From: Clostridium neonatale
GTDB taxonomy: Bacteria > Bacillota > Clostridia > Clostridiales > Clostridiaceae
Length of the DNA: 64,000 nucleotides
Reading direction: 5' to 3'
Assembly: GCF_001458595.1 (NCBI RefSeq)
Contig: NZ_LN890328.1
Span: 512,779-576,778 of the forward strand
Under the pieces are notes generated by a model, which ran no database searches, had not been told where the DNA came from, and worked only from the letters and a program-made list of their open reading frames with translations. Of this stretch, positions 62,710 to 64,000 are shown piece after piece (positions within the stretch are counted from its first letter, which is position 1; every line of letters starts with the position of its first letter). A program made the translations under genes and the position numbers.

Positions 62710-64000
62710 TTGGGGAGAAAATTTAAAAGAGTACTTGTTGCAAATAGAGGAGAAATAGCAATAAGAATTTTTAGAGCATGTCATGAACTTGGAATAAGAA
62801 CAGTGGCTATATATTCAGAAGAGGACAAGACTTCTTTATTTAGAACTAAAGCTCACGAAGCATACTTGATAGGAAAAGGCAAAGGTCCTGTTGAGGCATA
62901 TTTAAATATAGATGAAATAATCAATTTAGCTTTAAAAAAGCATGTTGATGCAATTCATCCAGGATATGGTTTCTTATCAGAAAATCCTGAGTTTGCAAGA
63001 AGATGTGAAGAAGCAGGAATTGAATTTATAGGTCCTAAAGCTGAAATGATGGAGCAATTAGGTGATAAGATACAATCTAAAATTGTTGCAGAAAAAGCAA
63101 ATGTTCCAGTTATTCCGGGTGTAGAAAGACCAATAGGAACAGAAGAAGAAGCTAAACAAATTGCAGCAGAGTGTGGTTATCCAGTTATGGTTAAAGCAGC
63201 TGCTGGTGGTGGCGGAAGAGGTATGAGAATCGTTCATTCTGAAAAAGAGATTTGTGAGGCTTATAGAAATGCAAAGAATGAAGCTAAAAAAGCTTTTGGT
63301 ATAGATGATATATTTATAGAAAAATATATCGAAGGACCAAAACATATTGAAATCCAAGTTCTTGGGGATAAATACGGAAATTTAGTTCATCTTTTTGAAA
63401 GAGATTGTTCAATTCAAAGAAGACATCAAAAAGTAATTGAATTTAGTCCAGCCTTAACATTAACTGAAGAAAAAAGAAACGAAATATGTGAAGATGCATT
63501 AAAGATAGCTAAACATGTTGGATACAGAAGTGCAGGTACATTAGAATTCTTGGTTGATAAAGATAACAATCATTACTTTATAGAAATGAATCCAAGAATC
63601 CAAGTAGAACATACTGTTACAGAATTAGTAACTGGAATTGATTTAGTACAAAGCCAAATATTAATAGCAGAAGGATATAGTTTAGATTCTAAGGAAATAG
63701 GAATTCCGTCTCAAGATTCAATTAAACCAAGAGGTGCGGCAATTCAATGTAGAATTACAACTGAAGACCCTACAAACAATTTCATGCCAGATACAGGTAA
63801 GATTGATGTTTATAGAAATGGTGCTGGTTTTGGTATAAGACATGATGGTGGTAACGGATTTGCTGGTGCAGTTATAAGTCCTTATTATGATAGTTTGCTT
63901 GTAAAAACTACCGCTTATTCTAGAACATTTGAAGATGCAAGAAGAAAAGCAATACGTTCAATTAAGGAATTAACTATAACAGGTGTAAAAACAAATGTAG
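62710..64000 (+). CDS. pyc: Pyruvate carboxylase, N-terminal part
   Basis: The frame opens at TTG 62710, 9 bases after AAAGGAG, and runs to the right edge without a stop (430 codons visible). It starts MGRKFKRVLVANRGEIAIRI and has the biotin-carboxylase ATP-grasp signatures GYGFLSENPEFARRCEEAGI, KAAAGGGGRGMR, EKYIEGPKHIEIQVLGD, NPRIQVEHTVTE and GAAIQCRITTEDP. The sequence GKGPVEAYLNIDEII separates pyruvate carboxylase from AccC. The carboxyltransferase and biotinyl domains lie outside. The enzyme makes oxaloacetate from pyruvate, bicarbonate and ATP. Confidence 0.92.
   Translation, partial: MGRKFKRVLVANRGEIAIRIFRACHELGIRTVAIYSEEDKTSLFRTKAHEAYLIGKGKGPVEAYLNIDEIINLALKKHVDAIHPGYGFLSENPEFARRCEEAGIEFIGPKAEMMEQLGDKIQSKIVAEKANVPVIPGVERPIGTEEEAKQIAAECGYPVMVKAAAGGGGRGMRIVHSEKEICEAYRNAKNEAKKAFGIDDIFIEKYIEGPKHIEIQVLGDKYGNLVHLFERDCSIQRRHQKVIEFSPALTLTEEKRNEICEDALKIAKHVGYRSAGTLEFLVDKDNNHYFIEMNPRIQVEHTVTELVTGIDLVQSQILIAEGYSLDSKEIGIPSQDSIKPRGAAIQCRITTEDPTNNFMPDTGKIDVYRNGAGFGIRHDGGNGFAGAVISPYYDSLLVKTTAYSRTFEDARRKAIRSIKELTITGVKTNV

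Noticed and set aside
1..64000. CRISPR array, rRNA operon or complete insertion sequence
   Set aside because: No regularly spaced direct repeats, rRNA sequences or transposase ORFs were seen in the window.

Overview
The window is AT-rich, densely packed DNA from a low-GC, Gram-positive, spore-forming anaerobe. It almost certainly comes from Clostridium sensu stricto of the saccharolytic, solvent- or butyrate-forming type. The evidence is strong AGGAGG-type ribosome binding sites, A/T-ending codons, the gene order bofC-ruvA-ruvB-queA-tgt-yajC-secDF-recJ-like-apt-relA-dtd-hemZ-hisS-aspS, and clostridial families such as the GGGtGRT protein, DUF2935, DUF5662 and HemZ. I do not name a species. 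Apart from pseudogene-rich gaps there is no prophage, CRISPR array, rRNA operon or intact insertion sequence.

Layout. 1-6.2 kb holds the 3' end of a threonine-aldolase-like gene, several small clostridial proteins, a YbaK-type tRNA deacylase, a lone phage-type replisome-organizer protein, an ECF-transporter S component and a tRNA-Leu(CAA) on the minus strand. 6.5-8.4 kb holds a NifU/IscU-like scaffold gene and a GGGtGRT gene behind a promoter with a perfect inverted repeat between -35 and -10 and a structured leader. 8.9-16.5 kb carries an ECF sigma/anti-sigma pair, a FliB-type methylase, an L,D-transpeptidase, a small HExxH protein, a radical SAM/SPASM protein and BofC.

16.8-34.8 kb is the conserved housekeeping block. 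It covers Holliday-junction processing (ruvAB), queuosine tRNA modification (queA, tgt), protein export (yajC, secDF), a RecJ-like protein that has lost its catalytic aspartates, purine salvage (apt), the stringent response (relA), D-aminoacyl-tRNA deacylation (dtd), an MBL-fold hydrolase, hemZ, hisS and aspS. Three intergenic spacers of this block hold related inverted-repeat sequences, and the one before tgt looks like a miniature inverted-repeat element.

35-49.5 kb holds an exported cysteine phosphatase of the PTP-like phytase type, a Zn-ribbon-less ribosomal protein S4 paralogue with a Fur-family operator against its promoter, homoserine dehydrogenase, uridine kinase, an AI-2E exporter, a HAD phosphatase, threonine ammonia-lyase, a Na+/Ca2+ exchanger and an ABC-F ATPase. 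49.5-50.9 kb is a decayed interval with small transcription units. 50.9-62.2 kb is accessory: a YvlD-like membrane protein, DUF2935, an alpha/beta hydrolase with a FecR-like protein, zinc ribbons, a frameshifted FliD-like fragment, a MATE exporter, a membrane-anchored alpha-amylase, a pseudouridine synthase and a GNAT. The window ends inside pyruvate carboxylase.

Most worth following up: the Fur-family box in front of the zinc-independent S4, the operator and leader of the Fe-S scaffold/GGGtGRT operon, the RecJ-like pseudoenzyme, the repeat family in the ruv-que-tgt block, and the unannotated structured RNA candidates near 40.1 and 50.0 kb.
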